Assembly: GCA_910577045.1 (NCBI GenBank)
Contig: CAJTLB010000016.1
Coordinates: 1-64,000, forward strand
Source of the DNA: an uncultured Lachnospiraceae bacterium
Lineage (GTDB): Bacteria; Bacillota; Clostridia; Lachnospirales; Lachnospiraceae
Length of the DNA: 64,000 bases
Direction: 5' to 3'
This document shows, piece by piece, positions 1-8,245 of this stretch. The translations under genes were made by a program, and so were the position numbers. The first letter of the stretch is position 1; each line of letters begins with the position of its first letter. Under the pieces are notes generated by a model. That model saw only the letters and a program-made list of their open reading frames with translations, was not told the DNA's origin and searched no databases.

Positions 1-98
1 GCATTTATCTCAGCGACAGCTTAATCATATTACCACACTCATTTTCCTTTGTCAATATCTTTTTTGAAATTTTTTCAATTATTTATAGAAAATACCAT

Positions 99-818
99 CT
101 AAAGCAGTTTTATAATATTCCCTACTAAAAGCATTAGACAATTATTATTATAAATAAAGCTTAATATTACACTTCCACGTATCATTGCAAGTATCTCTTG
201 CCCTGTTTTTGTTGCCCCAAACGCTGTTACAATTAAACAGCCTATCCATAGAATAATCATTCCCTGCAAAAAACCAAATACTAACCCGGCTGTTTTATTA
301 AGCCCCTTAATTCCAGGTACCCTCTCGATAATATCCGCCATTACAAAAATTACTTTCACTATAAACCCTGCTATTAAAAGAGTCCCAATAAAAGAAATAA
401 CATTTAATATCATTAATGCCAAATACCTGCTAAGATACTCTTTAAAATCTGTTACTCCTAATGTTTCATATATCACGGAATTATTATCTGCAATTAGCTT
501 TTCCCGAATTGATTTTGGGAGTGCTAAATTATCAATTGCAAATATCTCATCTGTCCGTGTTTGGATAACCGAGTTAATCTGCTTATCAAAAATTTCTCCT
601 ACAAATTCTTCTGTATTTTCATGCAATGTCTCATATAACCCTGTATGTTCGATTAAAAACCTGCTTACATATGGATTTAATATGCCAACTATAATAATAG
701 TCCCTACCATTGCAGCCATTGATAATGCAATTTTTAGAAATCCTTTTCTATATCCATTCCAAGTAGATAATATAAGAAAAGCAAGTACTACAAGTAATAA
801 AATATTATCTGTTTTCAT
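99..818 (-). CDS. CvpA family membrane protein
   Basis: 239 aa, about four hydrophobic segments: near residues 5-25, 28-50, then about 135-160 and 180-215. The N-terminal pattern (NGYRKGFLK followed by a second helix with small residues) is typical of the CvpA/colicin V production family, whose members are inner-membrane proteins of unclear biochemical role. Between the two helix pairs lies a roughly 80-residue charged, probably extracytoplasmic region. It is the last gene of a minus-strand series behind the DUF5711-like gene, with a 37-base gap, so it is probably cotranscribed. Family assignment is from sequence pattern; the function in this organism is unknown. The 98 bases beyond its stop hold no recognisable gene. 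Confidence 0.8.
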   Translation of the reverse strand: MKTDNILLLVVLAFLILSTWNGYRKGFLKIALSMAAMVGTIIIVGILNPYVSRFLIEHTGLYETLHENTEEFVGEIFDKQINSVIQTRTDEIFAIDNLALPKSIREKLIADNNSVIYETLGVTDFKEYLSRYLALMILNVISFIGTLLIAGFIVKVIFVMADIIERVPGIKGLNKTAGLVFGFLQGMIILWIGCLIVTAFGATKTGQEILAMIRGSVILSFIYNNNCLMLLVGNIIKLL

Positions 819-855
819 TTTTTCTCCATTTCCAGCCTATTGGCTTTCTTTTCTC

Positions 856-2058
856 TTATTTTAAGCGTATCTCACTAATAGAAGAAGGGGTAATTAAAGT
901 ATATCTGCTATCTGCTATATATTTTAATAATACTATATTTCTTTCAAAAGTATAGTTAAATTTTTCCACGCCATCCATATTTATTATTTCACAAGAGTAC
1001 TCATTATATAACACCAAACTATCATTTGTAAAGAAAGCATTTGTATATCGTTCTGATAAAGTTTTTTCAGATATACTATCTACTACTTTTCCGTCTGCTG
1101 TAAAAACTCGCAGTTGAAATAATGCTCCTTCTTTTTTACTTTCTGTAATTAGCCCAATATAAGATTCACTAAAAAACACAGCATGTATTTTTTCTTCAAT
1201 TGGTATAATAGAAATAATTTCTGGTATCTCCTTCATCCGGAATAAAACTATTTGATTATCAGCAAATGCACAAACGGTATTATTATTGATAAATTCAATT
1301 TTAGGGACTAAAGAATTCTCAAATTCCTCTTGGTAAGTACCAACTAGCTTTTCTACATAATCTTTCCCTACTGCTGAAAAGTTATAAAATTCCACTACAT
1401 TTTTTAATGAATTTCCAACAATATCTAATGATGAAACTGCCATTTTCTTTCCATCTTGGGACAGTGCATATGCAAAAGGATAGCCTTCTTTTTCTAAAGA
1501 TGTTTTTGTTGTTACAAGCTCTTCTCCTTTTGTATCATATAGCTTAATATAATTATTCCCTGCATCCTCCTGCATTACTGCTACAACGCCTTGCCCTGCT
1601 ACTTTAATAGCCGAAATTGGGTATTGGGTCCTGACCTCCCCTTGATACCCAGCCTTATTAAAAATATACACTTCATTTCCCTTTTGTGAAGCCAGCGCCA
1701 CATAATTCCCACATACATCTACAATAGGGTTTTTTATTTCATATGCTTGTCCCCATACTAAACCTCCGTTCTTATCCATGCAGGAAATCCCATCCATACT
1801 ATAACGGAGAATATAATCGCCATACGCCTTATATTCTCCGTTCATAATCTCTGTAAGCTCTGATACAGACAAAACATCATAACCTGTATATACCAAATGT
1901 CTGCTGTAATATTGATATGCGCTGAGTATTGCTACTACTGCCACTAAAAACCCAACGGCCATGGCAAGCTTTTTCCCCCGGTGAAACCAGAGCTTTTTTT
2001 CAAAAGAATTCTTGTCCTGGCTTTCCCTTTCTTTTATGTATTTCCTTATATTTATCAT
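856..2058 (-). CDS. DUF5711-like single-pass membrane protein with a probable beta-propeller ectodomain
   Basis: 400 aa from the ATG at 2058. I chose that start because GGAGG sits 5 bases upstream; an in-frame ATG four codons earlier has no ribosome site. A charged cytoplasmic N-terminus (about 30 residues) is followed by one membrane helix (KLAMAVGFLVAVVAILSAY). The remaining roughly 340 residues are repeated beta-strand segments with YDTKGEE, FNKAG and DKNGG turns, as in a PQQ/WD-like propeller facing outward. This matches the DUF5711 family common in Lachnospiraceae. It lies between the LysM/JAB-like gene (about 64-base gap) and cvpA. No enzymatic motif is visible, so an envelope sensor or scaffold role is only inference. 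Confidence 0.7.
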   Translation of the reverse strand: MINIRKYIKERESQDKNSFEKKLWFHRGKKLAMAVGFLVAVVAILSAYQYYSRHLVYTGYDVLSVSELTEIMNGEYKAYGDYILRYSMDGISCMDKNGGLVWGQAYEIKNPIVDVCGNYVALASQKGNEVYIFNKAGYQGEVRTQYPISAIKVAGQGVVAVMQEDAGNNYIKLYDTKGEELVTTKTSLEKEGYPFAYALSQDGKKMAVSSLDIVGNSLKNVVEFYNFSAVGKDYVEKLVGTYQEEFENSLVPKIEFINNNTVCAFADNQIVLFRMKEIPEIISIIPIEEKIHAVFFSESYIGLITESKKEGALFQLRVFTADGKVVDSISEKTLSERYTNAFFTNDSLVLYNEYSCEIINMDGVEKFNYTFERNIVLLKYIADSRYTLITPSSISEIRLK

Positions 2059-2122
2059 CCTTGCCTCCATGCTACATTGTCTCTTTCGATTTTAGCATAT
2101 TTTCTTTCCTTATGAAAGATAT

Positions 2123-3313
2123 TTATGGAAGATATATTTCCTGGCCTGGGTAAATTTTATTTTCATCTACAATCCCATTCGCTTCTTTAATTGCTTCTAC
2201 CATAGTATCTGTATGATATACTGCCATACTAATTGCTGTTAATGTCTCTCCTTCTGCTACAGTATGGTATATACCAGCCTTTGGCTCCATAATTGCTTCT
2301 GTTGGTTCGGGTTTTACTGTCTCACTTACTGTTTCTTCTGGTGTCTCTTCTTGGCTTTTTTGTGTTTCCTCTGTTTCTTTCTGTGTTTCTTCTTGTGTTT
2401 CTTCCGTAGTAGGTTTTATATTACCATCTACTTTCCCTACTATCACATTAGCAGCTGCTACTGTCTCTGTTTCTGTTTCTTTTTTATTTGTGCCTCCTGT
2501 AATATTTTGTGTTAATGAATTTAATGCTGCCTCCATGCCCTTCATTTTATCATAATTATTCATCATTGTAACCCCAATTGCCAATACTACAACTGCTAAA
2601 AAGGTACATGCACTATATAGTGCTGCCACAATCCTTTTCTGTGAACTATTTTCCTTTTTTTCTTGTATTAACGCACGGTAGTTTCCAATTACCTTATCTT
2701 CTACAGTCTCTTCTATGGGCTTGCCCTGCTTTTTCTCCACCATATAAGCCTGCATCCATTCATTTTTTTCATAATAAATATAATATCCTTCCTGCTGTGC
2801 CAATGTCCCATTATGGTAAATATAAAATTCCTCTTCTTTTTCTTTCGCATCCGCCAATAGTAATACTTTATCTATTCCTGCAAAATTATCTATATGTGCT
2901 TTATAAAGCCCCTCATCAACCTCCTTTGCTGAATCATTCCTTATTAGGAACCAGCCTACAATTTCTAGTTCATTAAAATACTCTTTCATATTTTCATAAA
3001 TACTTGTCCACGCTTCGTCAGAAAAAATAATGCCATTTCCAGAGAATAAAACATGCTCTGATGCCATTGCGCCTGAAATAAATATGTATGTAACTCCTTC
3101 GCTGTATTTTACGGTTCCCAATAAAACACCCGCTGTATGTTCCATTTCGGGATTGTCCCACAATTTCCCGATATAGGTCATCACATAATCTTCTACGTAA
3201 ATCTTCCTTTTATCTTCTCCATTCCCTATCTGGCGTACATTCCTTGGCAGTCGTACTGCCGATGCAGGCATCTCTTGTTTCCCGGACTCATCACTATAAA
3301 TTATTTCAATCAT
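2123..3313 (-). CDS. Membrane protein with degenerate JAB/MPN-like N-terminal domain and C-terminal LysM
   Basis: 396 aa. Residues about 35-200 resemble a JAB/MPN fold: a VEDYVMTYIGKLW opening, AGVLLG, a VGWF strand where JAMM proteases have their His-box, then LLLADAKEKEEEFY and a GYYIYYEKNEWMQ end. The metal-binding His residues are absent, so it is probably not a protease. One membrane helix lies near residues 230-252 (SACTFLAVVVLAIGVTMM). It is followed by a Glu/Thr/Gln-rich linker and a LysM peptidoglycan-binding domain at about 345-396 (HTVAEGETLTAISMAVY, ending IYPGQEIYLP). The layout suggests a cytoplasmic JAB-like domain linked to a wall-binding tail. It is first in the operon with the DUF5711-like gene and cvpA. 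LysM is secure; the JAB-like call is inference. Confidence 0.7.
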   Translation of the reverse strand: MIEIIYSDESGKQEMPASAVRLPRNVRQIGNGEDKRKIYVEDYVMTYIGKLWDNPEMEHTAGVLLGTVKYSEGVTYIFISGAMASEHVLFSGNGIIFSDEAWTSIYENMKEYFNELEIVGWFLIRNDSAKEVDEGLYKAHIDNFAGIDKVLLLADAKEKEEEFYIYHNGTLAQQEGYYIYYEKNEWMQAYMVEKKQGKPIEETVEDKVIGNYRALIQEKKENSSQKRIVAALYSACTFLAVVVLAIGVTMMNNYDKMKGMEAALNSLTQNITGGTNKKETETETVAAANVIVGKVDGNIKPTTEETQEETQKETEETQKSQEETPEETVSETVKPEPTEAIMEPKAGIYHTVAEGETLTAISMAVYHTDTMVEAIKEANGIVDENKIYPGQEIYLP

Positions 3314-3613
3314 AACTCCTCCATTCTGTGCCTTTTATGCACAAAGCCATTAGGCCTATTATATTCGAATGTATCATAGCACATTTCTATTTAGGCTTTT
3401 ATCGCATCCTGTCGGCTACATCTTCTTTTTTATCGCCGCTTCTTGCGTTTTTTCCTGTTTTTGCCGTTCTTCTTGCCAAAAATTGACCTCTTTTTTCTAA
3501 AACAGAATCTATGTGTCACGTTTTCTGTCAAATTATTTTTCTAACTATCCGTCTATAGCCGGCTTCTTATGGCAATACTTAAAATCAGCACGAAAAAGAA
3601 AGGTGGATTTCAC
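3314..3613. other. Intergenic region between divergent LysM-protein and yyaC genes
   Basis: Reading the minus strand, TGCTATGAT at about 3373-3381 is an extended -10 candidate for the LysM-DUF5711-cvpA operon, without a good -35. On the plus strand only the AGGTGG ribosome site of yyaC (3601-3606) is clear. I did not find a convincing forespore sigma promoter for yyaC. Nothing else is recognisable. Confidence 0.35.
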
Positions 3614-4174
3614 TTGATATTTTATTATGACTCCAACACAGATGGATGTGGCTTTGCTGTAGGGAAAACACTAAAAGCACTTATCCACACTCATCCAAAG
3701 GCAGGCTCCCCTATTGTTTTATTGTGTATTGGAACAGACCGTTCTACAGGGGACAGCTTAGGGCCGCTGATTGGTTATAAATTATCCCGCCGGAAAATAG
3801 AAAACCTCACTATATATGGCACATTAGATAACCCTGTCCATGCTGTCAATCTAGAAGATACCCTAAAAAAAATAAAAAAGAAGCATCCAGACGCGCTTAT
3901 TATAGCCGTGGACGCTTCCCTTGGAACCAGTGCCCATATTGGGTATATTACACTGGGTATAGGCAGTTTAAAACCTGGAATCGGGGTAAATAAAAAAACC
4001 CTTCCAGAAGCTGGTGATATTTTTATTACTGGAATTGTAAACTTTACAGGTATGTTAGACAGCCTGCTTTTACAATCAACAAGGCTTTCTATTGTTATGA
4101 AGCTTGCTGACTGTATTAGCCTTGGCATCTTTAGTGCTCTGCTTTATAAAGAGCAAGGGCTTCTGCAACAGTAG
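3614..4174 (+). CDS. yyaC: Spore protein YyaC (DUF1256), TTG start
   Basis: 186 aa from a TTG codon at 3614, chosen because AGGTGG lies 7 bases upstream. The in-frame ATG at 3569 has no ribosome site. The fold resembles a hydrogenase-maturation/GPR-type protease: a LLCIGTDRSTGDSLGPLIG stretch, then DNPVHAVNL, IIAVDASLG, KPGIGVNK and a C-terminal segment beginning ITGIVN. This pattern matches the DUF1256/YyaC family found in endospore formers and annotated as a putative sporulation protease. Its last 44 bases overlap the convergent coiled-coil gene, and a long hairpin spans the shared end. The family is secure; the protease role is by homology only. Confidence 0.88.
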   Translation: MIFYYDSNTDGCGFAVGKTLKALIHTHPKAGSPIVLLCIGTDRSTGDSLGPLIGYKLSRRKIENLTIYGTLDNPVHAVNLEDTLKKIKKKHPDALIIAVDASLGTSAHIGYITLGIGSLKPGIGVNKKTLPEAGDIFITGIVNFTGMLDSLLLQSTRLSIVMKLADCISLGIFSALLYKEQGLLQQ

Positions 4175-5231
4175 AAGCCCCCTGCTCCTCCATTAATACA
4201 ATCATATCTTGCAAAGCTTTTTCTGTGACATAATCCTTTCCCAGAAATGCCTCATAATTTGCTGTTATATGCTTATTAATATCCTTTACTAGAATGTCTG
4301 CTTCTTTCAAGTCCTTATTTGTTTCTTCCTGTTTTGCTTGTAATAAAGAAATCTTTTCCTGATGCCTTCCATTAATTTCTTCTATTAACATATATTTTGT
4401 AGTTTCTTCAAAAGCAGTTAAAGCATCTTGCTTCTCAGCCATGCTCCGCTTTACCTCTGCTTCCAATTCCGCTATTGTTGTATCAAATTTCTCTAAATTA
4501 TAGCCTTGCTCGTTTTTATCCTTTAAAATTAGATTTCGAATCACCTTTATTTTCCTTATATTAGCACGTATTTTATCCCTTAATGCCCTAACCTGGTAAA
4601 CCGCCTGCCATTTTTCCATTTTTGTCTTTTTTACAATAAGCTGGTAGGATAAAAAGAATAAAAAATAACATAAAAAACAAACAATTAACATAGTAATTGG
4701 CTTTTTTGCTGGTTCTGGCATAAAGAAAACAATCCCAAATGGCAAGGCAAAATTTAAAATAATAAATGCCAACATAAATATCAAGTATTCTATAATGCCC
4801 TTTGGGAAAAATATCCCAAAATATATTTTTGTATTACATAAACGGGGCAAATGGTTTTCTTTTAAAACAGCATGTATTTCATCTAATGTTTTTCGGTTTT
4901 CCTCCCTTAAATCTGCTGTTTCTGATTCTATTCGTTCTGCCACACTTTTATCTTTTGCTTTTTCTCGGTCCAAACGGACCCTCCGTACCCGATCTTGATC
5001 TTTACGGATTTCTCGGTCAAAACTTGCTGATATCTCTTCTTTCCTCTTCTTTACGGTTAATTCTACTTCATCACGTGCTGCCTTTTCTTCCCCTTCCATA
5101 TCACGTTCTAATTCTTTTAAATTATCCTGCAGTTGTTCTCTTTCTCCTTTTGCCCTTTTCAATTCATCAAGGACAGAAAGCGCATCTTTTAAATAATCCA
5201 CATTACTTGCCAGCAGATTCCCGTTTTCCAT
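4131..5231 (-). CDS. Coiled-coil membrane protein of unknown function
   Basis: 366 aa, not assigned to a family I recognise. Residues 1-130 are highly charged heptad-like sequence (LDELKRAKGEREQL, KKRKEEISASFDRE). Two membrane helices follow (about 145-175, including LIFMLAFIILNFALPFGIVFF, and about 180-205, TMLIVCFLCYFLFFLSYQLIV). A second long coiled coil runs from 205 to 340. Both coiled coils should face the cytoplasm, giving a hairpin-anchored protein. The start is supported by AAGGAGG 8 bases upstream. It lies downstream of the PTS IIC gene (86-base gap), and its 3' end overlaps yyaC. A structural or scaffolding role is possible but unsupported. Confidence 0.7.
   Translation of the reverse strand: MENGNLLASNVDYLKDALSVLDELKRAKGEREQLQDNLKELERDMEGEEKAARDEVELTVKKRKEEISASFDREIRKDQDRVRRVRLDREKAKDKSVAERIESETADLREENRKTLDEIHAVLKENHLPRLCNTKIYFGIFFPKGIIEYLIFMLAFIILNFALPFGIVFFMPEPAKKPITMLIVCFLCYFLFFLSYQLIVKKTKMEKWQAVYQVRALRDKIRANIRKIKVIRNLILKDKNEQGYNLEKFDTTIAELEAEVKRSMAEKQDALTAFEETTKYMLIEEINGRHQEKISLLQAKQEETNKDLKEADILVKDINKHITANYEAFLGKDYVTEKALQDMIVLMEEQGASTVAEALALYKAEH
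4151..4187. terminator. Hairpin spanning the convergent gene ends
   Basis: The inverted repeat GAGCA-GGGCTTCT / AGAAGCCC-TGCTC has an 8-base loop and one bulged position. It includes the yyaC stop codon and the last codons of the opposing coiled-coil gene. Neither side has a good T-tract, so it may be an atypical shared terminator or an RNA-stabilising stem. Confidence 0.4.
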
Positions 5232-5317
5232 ATCTAAAGCCTCCTTATGTATGTAATTTCATTTTAACAAATCAAGTAGGCTTCGACAATAGTATTTACA
5301 AAAATATCATATTTATT

Positions 5318-6385
5318 TTATATACGCAATAACATATCCCCCTCTTTTATCCAGCCTTTTTTTCTCATAAATTCTGAAATAAGAAGTGTTACTGCTGCTG
5401 GAAGTATAAAATGTAACAATAAAATCTCCCCTAACAATAAAAAACCTGGCACTGTCCCGCCCATTACCTGCCATGTCATAATCTGCCCTACAAAACCGGC
5501 TGTCCCCATTCCAGATCCAGTTGCATTGCTAGTCATTTTAAAAAGCATAGTCCCTACTGGCCCTAAAATAGCACTGGCAAGGGTTGCTGGAACCCAAATA
5601 ATTGGTTTTTTCACAATATTAGGGATTTGCAGCATAGAAGTCCCCACTCCCTGCGCCACTAACCCACTCCATTTATTTTCACGGAAAGATGCCACAGCAA
5701 AACCTACCATTTGGCAGCAACATCCAACTGTAGCGGCACCTGCCGCTAAACCACTTAAATTTAATGCTACCCCAATTGCCGCGGAACTAATCGGAAGAGT
5801 TAAAATCATTCCCATTAAAACAGATACTACAATACCCATTAAAAATGGCTGTTGTTCTACACCCCAGTTTACCATAGCCCCTATGCCTGTCATAAACCCT
5901 GAAATTGGCGGCCCTATTATTAACCCGACTACAGAGCCACTTAAAATTGTAACTAATGGTGTTACTAAAATATCTACTTTGGTTTTCCCTGCCACCAAAT
6001 GCCCAATCTCTATTCCAATATAAGCAGCCACAAATGCCCCTAATGGTTCACCTGGGCCAGCTAATATAATTGCCCCAGCCTCTGACATAATGCTTCCTGC
6101 AAGAATCTTGCTGGCATATCCGCCTACTAAGCCAGCAGTTGCTGCAGACAACGTTACCAAAGGGCTTTCTTTAAATTTAGCCGCCACTCCTACGCCAATC
6201 CCAGCGCAGGTAGCTGCTGCCGCCATCTTACCAATTAAAAAAAGAAACTGCCCTATACTTCCTGGTATTAGGTTTCCAATCTGTTGAATAATAGTACCTA
6301 CAATTAAAGTAGAAAATAACCCTAATGCCATGCCACTTAAACCATCAATAAAAATTCGGTTTAAAAGTTTTTTTACTTTTTCCAT
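5318..6385 (-). CDS. PTS-type IIC membrane transporter (PTS_EIIC_2 family)
   Basis: 355 aa from the ATG at 6385, selected because GGAGG lies 7 bases upstream; an in-frame start 13 codons earlier lacks one. The protein is almost wholly hydrophobic, with about nine to ten helices and glycine-rich loops (AGIGVGVAAKF, GPPISGFMTGIG, NATGSGMGTAGFVG). This is typical of the PTS_EIIC_2 group of stand-alone sugar-channel proteins. No IIA or IIB domain or neighbouring PTS gene is present, so the phosphoryl donor and substrate are unknown. Members of this group are often annotated only as PTS subunit IIC or regulatory proteins. It is upstream of the coiled-coil gene in the same direction. Confidence 0.8.
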   Translation of the reverse strand: MEKVKKLLNRIFIDGLSGMALGLFSTLIVGTIIQQIGNLIPGSIGQFLFLIGKMAAAATCAGIGVGVAAKFKESPLVTLSAATAGLVGGYASKILAGSIMSEAGAIILAGPGEPLGAFVAAYIGIEIGHLVAGKTKVDILVTPLVTILSGSVVGLIIGPPISGFMTGIGAMVNWGVEQQPFLMGIVVSVLMGMILTLPISSAAIGVALNLSGLAAGAATVGCCCQMVGFAVASFRENKWSGLVAQGVGTSMLQIPNIVKKPIIWVPATLASAILGPVGTMLFKMTSNATGSGMGTAGFVGQIMTWQVMGGTVPGFLLLGEILLLHFILPAAVTLLISEFMRKKGWIKEGDMLLRI

Positions 6386-6580
6386 AATATGCCCTCCAAA
6401 TTCTAATATATCCTTTTGTGCCAAAATAATTTTATATGTAAATTCATCTGTCTTGTCACTAGAGGGCAGTATACCATCCTTTTAAAAAAATTGCAAGCAA
6501 TAAAATAAGCCTTTTACATACTTGTACAAAATGAAAGGATAATATATAATTTAAGAAAATATCAGAAAGCGGGGAGCTAT

Positions 6581-6850
6581 ATGTTTCGAATTTGGGCAAA
6601 AATTTTTAAAGATAACCATATCCTAAAAGATATTGTAATTAAAAATAACAACCAGCACCTAAACCGTACAAAGAAAATATACGATTCTTTAGATGCTGCT
6701 TGTTATCAATTTGATTTAAGCAGGCCTGTTTGGTTAGATAAAAATATTGCTGACTTTAAACGTAGCAGCAAAGTCCGTTTTACCCAGGATAATTTTATAG
6801 ATAGTATTGATTTTGACTATTTAGAGCTGCAAGTTTTAGAAGAAGATTAA
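6581..6850 (+). CDS. Small conserved-looking cytoplasmic protein, unknown function
   Basis: 89 aa, preceded by GGGGAG 5 bases before the ATG. It is charged and aromatic-rich (FRIWAKIFK at the start, FDLSRPVWLD in the middle, acidic C-terminus ending LEVLEED-like), without membrane helix or signal peptide. I do not recognise a family. It is convergent with the next minus-strand gene, their ends overlapping by 4 bases. The clear ribosome site supports it being real. Confidence 0.65.
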   Translation: MFRIWAKIFKDNHILKDIVIKNNNQHLNRTKKIYDSLDAACYQFDLSRPVWLDKNIADFKRSSKVRFTQDNFIDSIDFDYLELQVLEED

Positions 6851-7341
6851 GCTTTCTTTTTTCCTGCCACTATACTTCCTATTGTAAATGCCCCAACCAT
6901 TAAAATAAGCCCTGCTGCCTGTGCCAAAATCATAGCTGACATAGAGGCTTCTTCAAGGTCAAAAACACCTTCTTTTAATACTGCTATCCACATAGTAATA
7001 AAACCTAATGGCAGCGTAAACATCTGAGAAAATATACTTAATATATATACTATCCTTCCTTCTGCGCCAGATGTGCCTAATATTACAAATATCAAAAAAG
7101 AAAGTATTCCCAATAAATTCCCAATCAACACTGACTTCCACAATGACTTAAACTTAGACTGGAACACAGTCCCAACCCAGCCCCAAAAATATAATACTGT
7201 AAAAGGTGCCGCATACAGCCAAATATTCCCAATTACAGGAATAAATAACATTACATTAAAAAAATACCCTATCAAGATTGGTGATACTGCCAATAAGCAT
7301 AACATCAAATTTTCTCTTATTTTATCTTTTTTTGTATCCAA
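6847..7341 (-). CDS. Multi-pass membrane protein, unknown function, TTG start
   Basis: 164 aa beginning at TTG (7341), with AGGAGG 7 bases upstream. About five membrane helices are visible: LMLCLLAVSPILIGYFF, the following IWLYAAPFTVLYFWGW, then LIGNLLGILSFLIFVILG, ILSIFSQMFTLPLGFIT and AQAAGLILMVGAFTIGS. It ends in a short basic tail (KKKA). I do not recognise the family. It is monocistronic by position and convergent with the 89-aa gene. Confidence 0.65.
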   Translation of the reverse strand: MDTKKDKIRENLMLCLLAVSPILIGYFFNVMLFIPVIGNIWLYAAPFTVLYFWGWVGTVFQSKFKSLWKSVLIGNLLGILSFLIFVILGTSGAEGRIVYILSIFSQMFTLPLGFITMWIAVLKEGVFDLEEASMSAMILAQAAGLILMVGAFTIGSIVAGKKKA

Positions 7342-7451
7342 TTTTCTTCCTCCTGTTTTCTCTTTATTTCCTATATGCTTGAAAGTGTATCCTACTAATA
7401 CCCAAATGTCAATAACTTACTTTTCTCATCCCCGGATATGACATATGTAAC

Positions 7452-7480
7452 TTGTATTCAACGCTATATTTGATTAAGAT
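7452..7480 (+). promoter_or_regulatory. Candidate sigma-A promoter for the LiaF-like gene
   Basis: TTGTAT (7452-7457), 17 bases, TAAGAT (7475-7480). The distance to the start codon at 7527 is reasonable. Both boxes deviate from consensus, so this is a candidate only. Confidence 0.4.
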
Positions 7481-7526
7481 AGTAGTATCAAAACCAGGGA
7501 AACTATGAAACAGGAAGGAGTATTCT

Positions 7527-8204
7527 ATGAAACCTAAATACAATCATTCTTTATGGGGTGTTATTTTGATACTTTGTGGTATTGGCTTTGCAGGGAACGC
7601 ATTTGGACTTTGGCACTTTTCCGTATTTTTCCGAGGCTGGTGGACATTATTTATTATAGTCCCTTGTGTCGTTTCCGTAGCTCAAAAAGGATTTGAGCCA
7701 CTTCCAACAGCAGGGCTAATTATTGGTTTACTTTTTTTACTATCTGCATGGAATATTCTTCCAAGCGGCATTGTATTTAAGTTATTTTTCCCAATAGCAT
7801 TAGTATTAGTTGGCTGCAATATCTTATTTAAAGATACTGCCCAACGAAAACATTTTAAAGATACAAGTACTGCTTACCATGCTGATTCTCCAGAATATAA
7901 TGCTATTTTTGGTTCCCAGAAAATCACTTGTAACAATGAAGTCTTTACAGGTGCTACATTAAATAGTATTTTTGGCGGTATTGACATGGATATCCGTACC
8001 GCCTACTTACAGGAAGATATTGTTGTAAATTGTACCACTGTTTTTGGCGGCATCGATATATTCGTCCCTGCTAATGTAAATGTACAAGTTTCCAGTGTCC
8101 CTATATTTGGTGCTGTTTCCAACCACGTAAAAAACCGCAATGCTGGCGCACCTACTATTTTTATTAATGCTACTTGTATGTTTGGCGGCATTGACATTAA
8201 ATAG
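7527..8204 (+). CDS. LiaF-like membrane stress-response protein
   Basis: 225 aa. Four short helices occupy residues about 8-105 (WGVILILCGIGFAGNAFG; WWTLFIIVPCVVSVA; AGLIIGLLFLLSAW; LFFPIALVLVGCNIL). A C-terminal beta domain from about 130 carries the repeated signature IFG..., FGGIDMDI, FGGIDIFVP and FGGIDIK, typical of the LiaF/cell-wall-active antibiotic response C-terminal domain. LiaF proteins in Firmicutes restrain the LiaRS two-component system. No liaR or liaS is adjacent, so the partner is elsewhere or the role differs. A strong bidirectional terminator follows the stop. Confidence 0.8.
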   Translation: MKPKYNHSLWGVILILCGIGFAGNAFGLWHFSVFFRGWWTLFIIVPCVVSVAQKGFEPLPTAGLIIGLLFLLSAWNILPSGIVFKLFFPIALVLVGCNILFKDTAQRKHFKDTSTAYHADSPEYNAIFGSQKITCNNEVFTGATLNSIFGGIDMDIRTAYLQEDIVVNCTTVFGGIDIFVPANVNVQVSSVPIFGAVSNHVKNRNAGAPTIFINATCMFGGIDIK

Positions 8205-8207
8205 CAT

Positions 8208-8245
8208 AAAAAGAAGCTTCCACTACAACATGGAAGCTTCTTTTT
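8208..8245. terminator. Bidirectional rho-independent terminator
   Basis: A 15-bp perfect stem (AAAAAGAAGCTTCCA with its complement) around an 8-base loop, ending in T-runs on both strands. It separates the LiaF-like gene from the convergent TPR/AAA gene, whose last codons start at its edge. Confidence 0.9.

Noticed and set aside
2264..2515. Possible repeat array in the TTTCTTCTGT-rich stretch
   Set aside because: It encodes the Glu/Thr/Gln linker of the LysM protein; irregular spacing and no conserved unit, so not a CRISPR or satellite.
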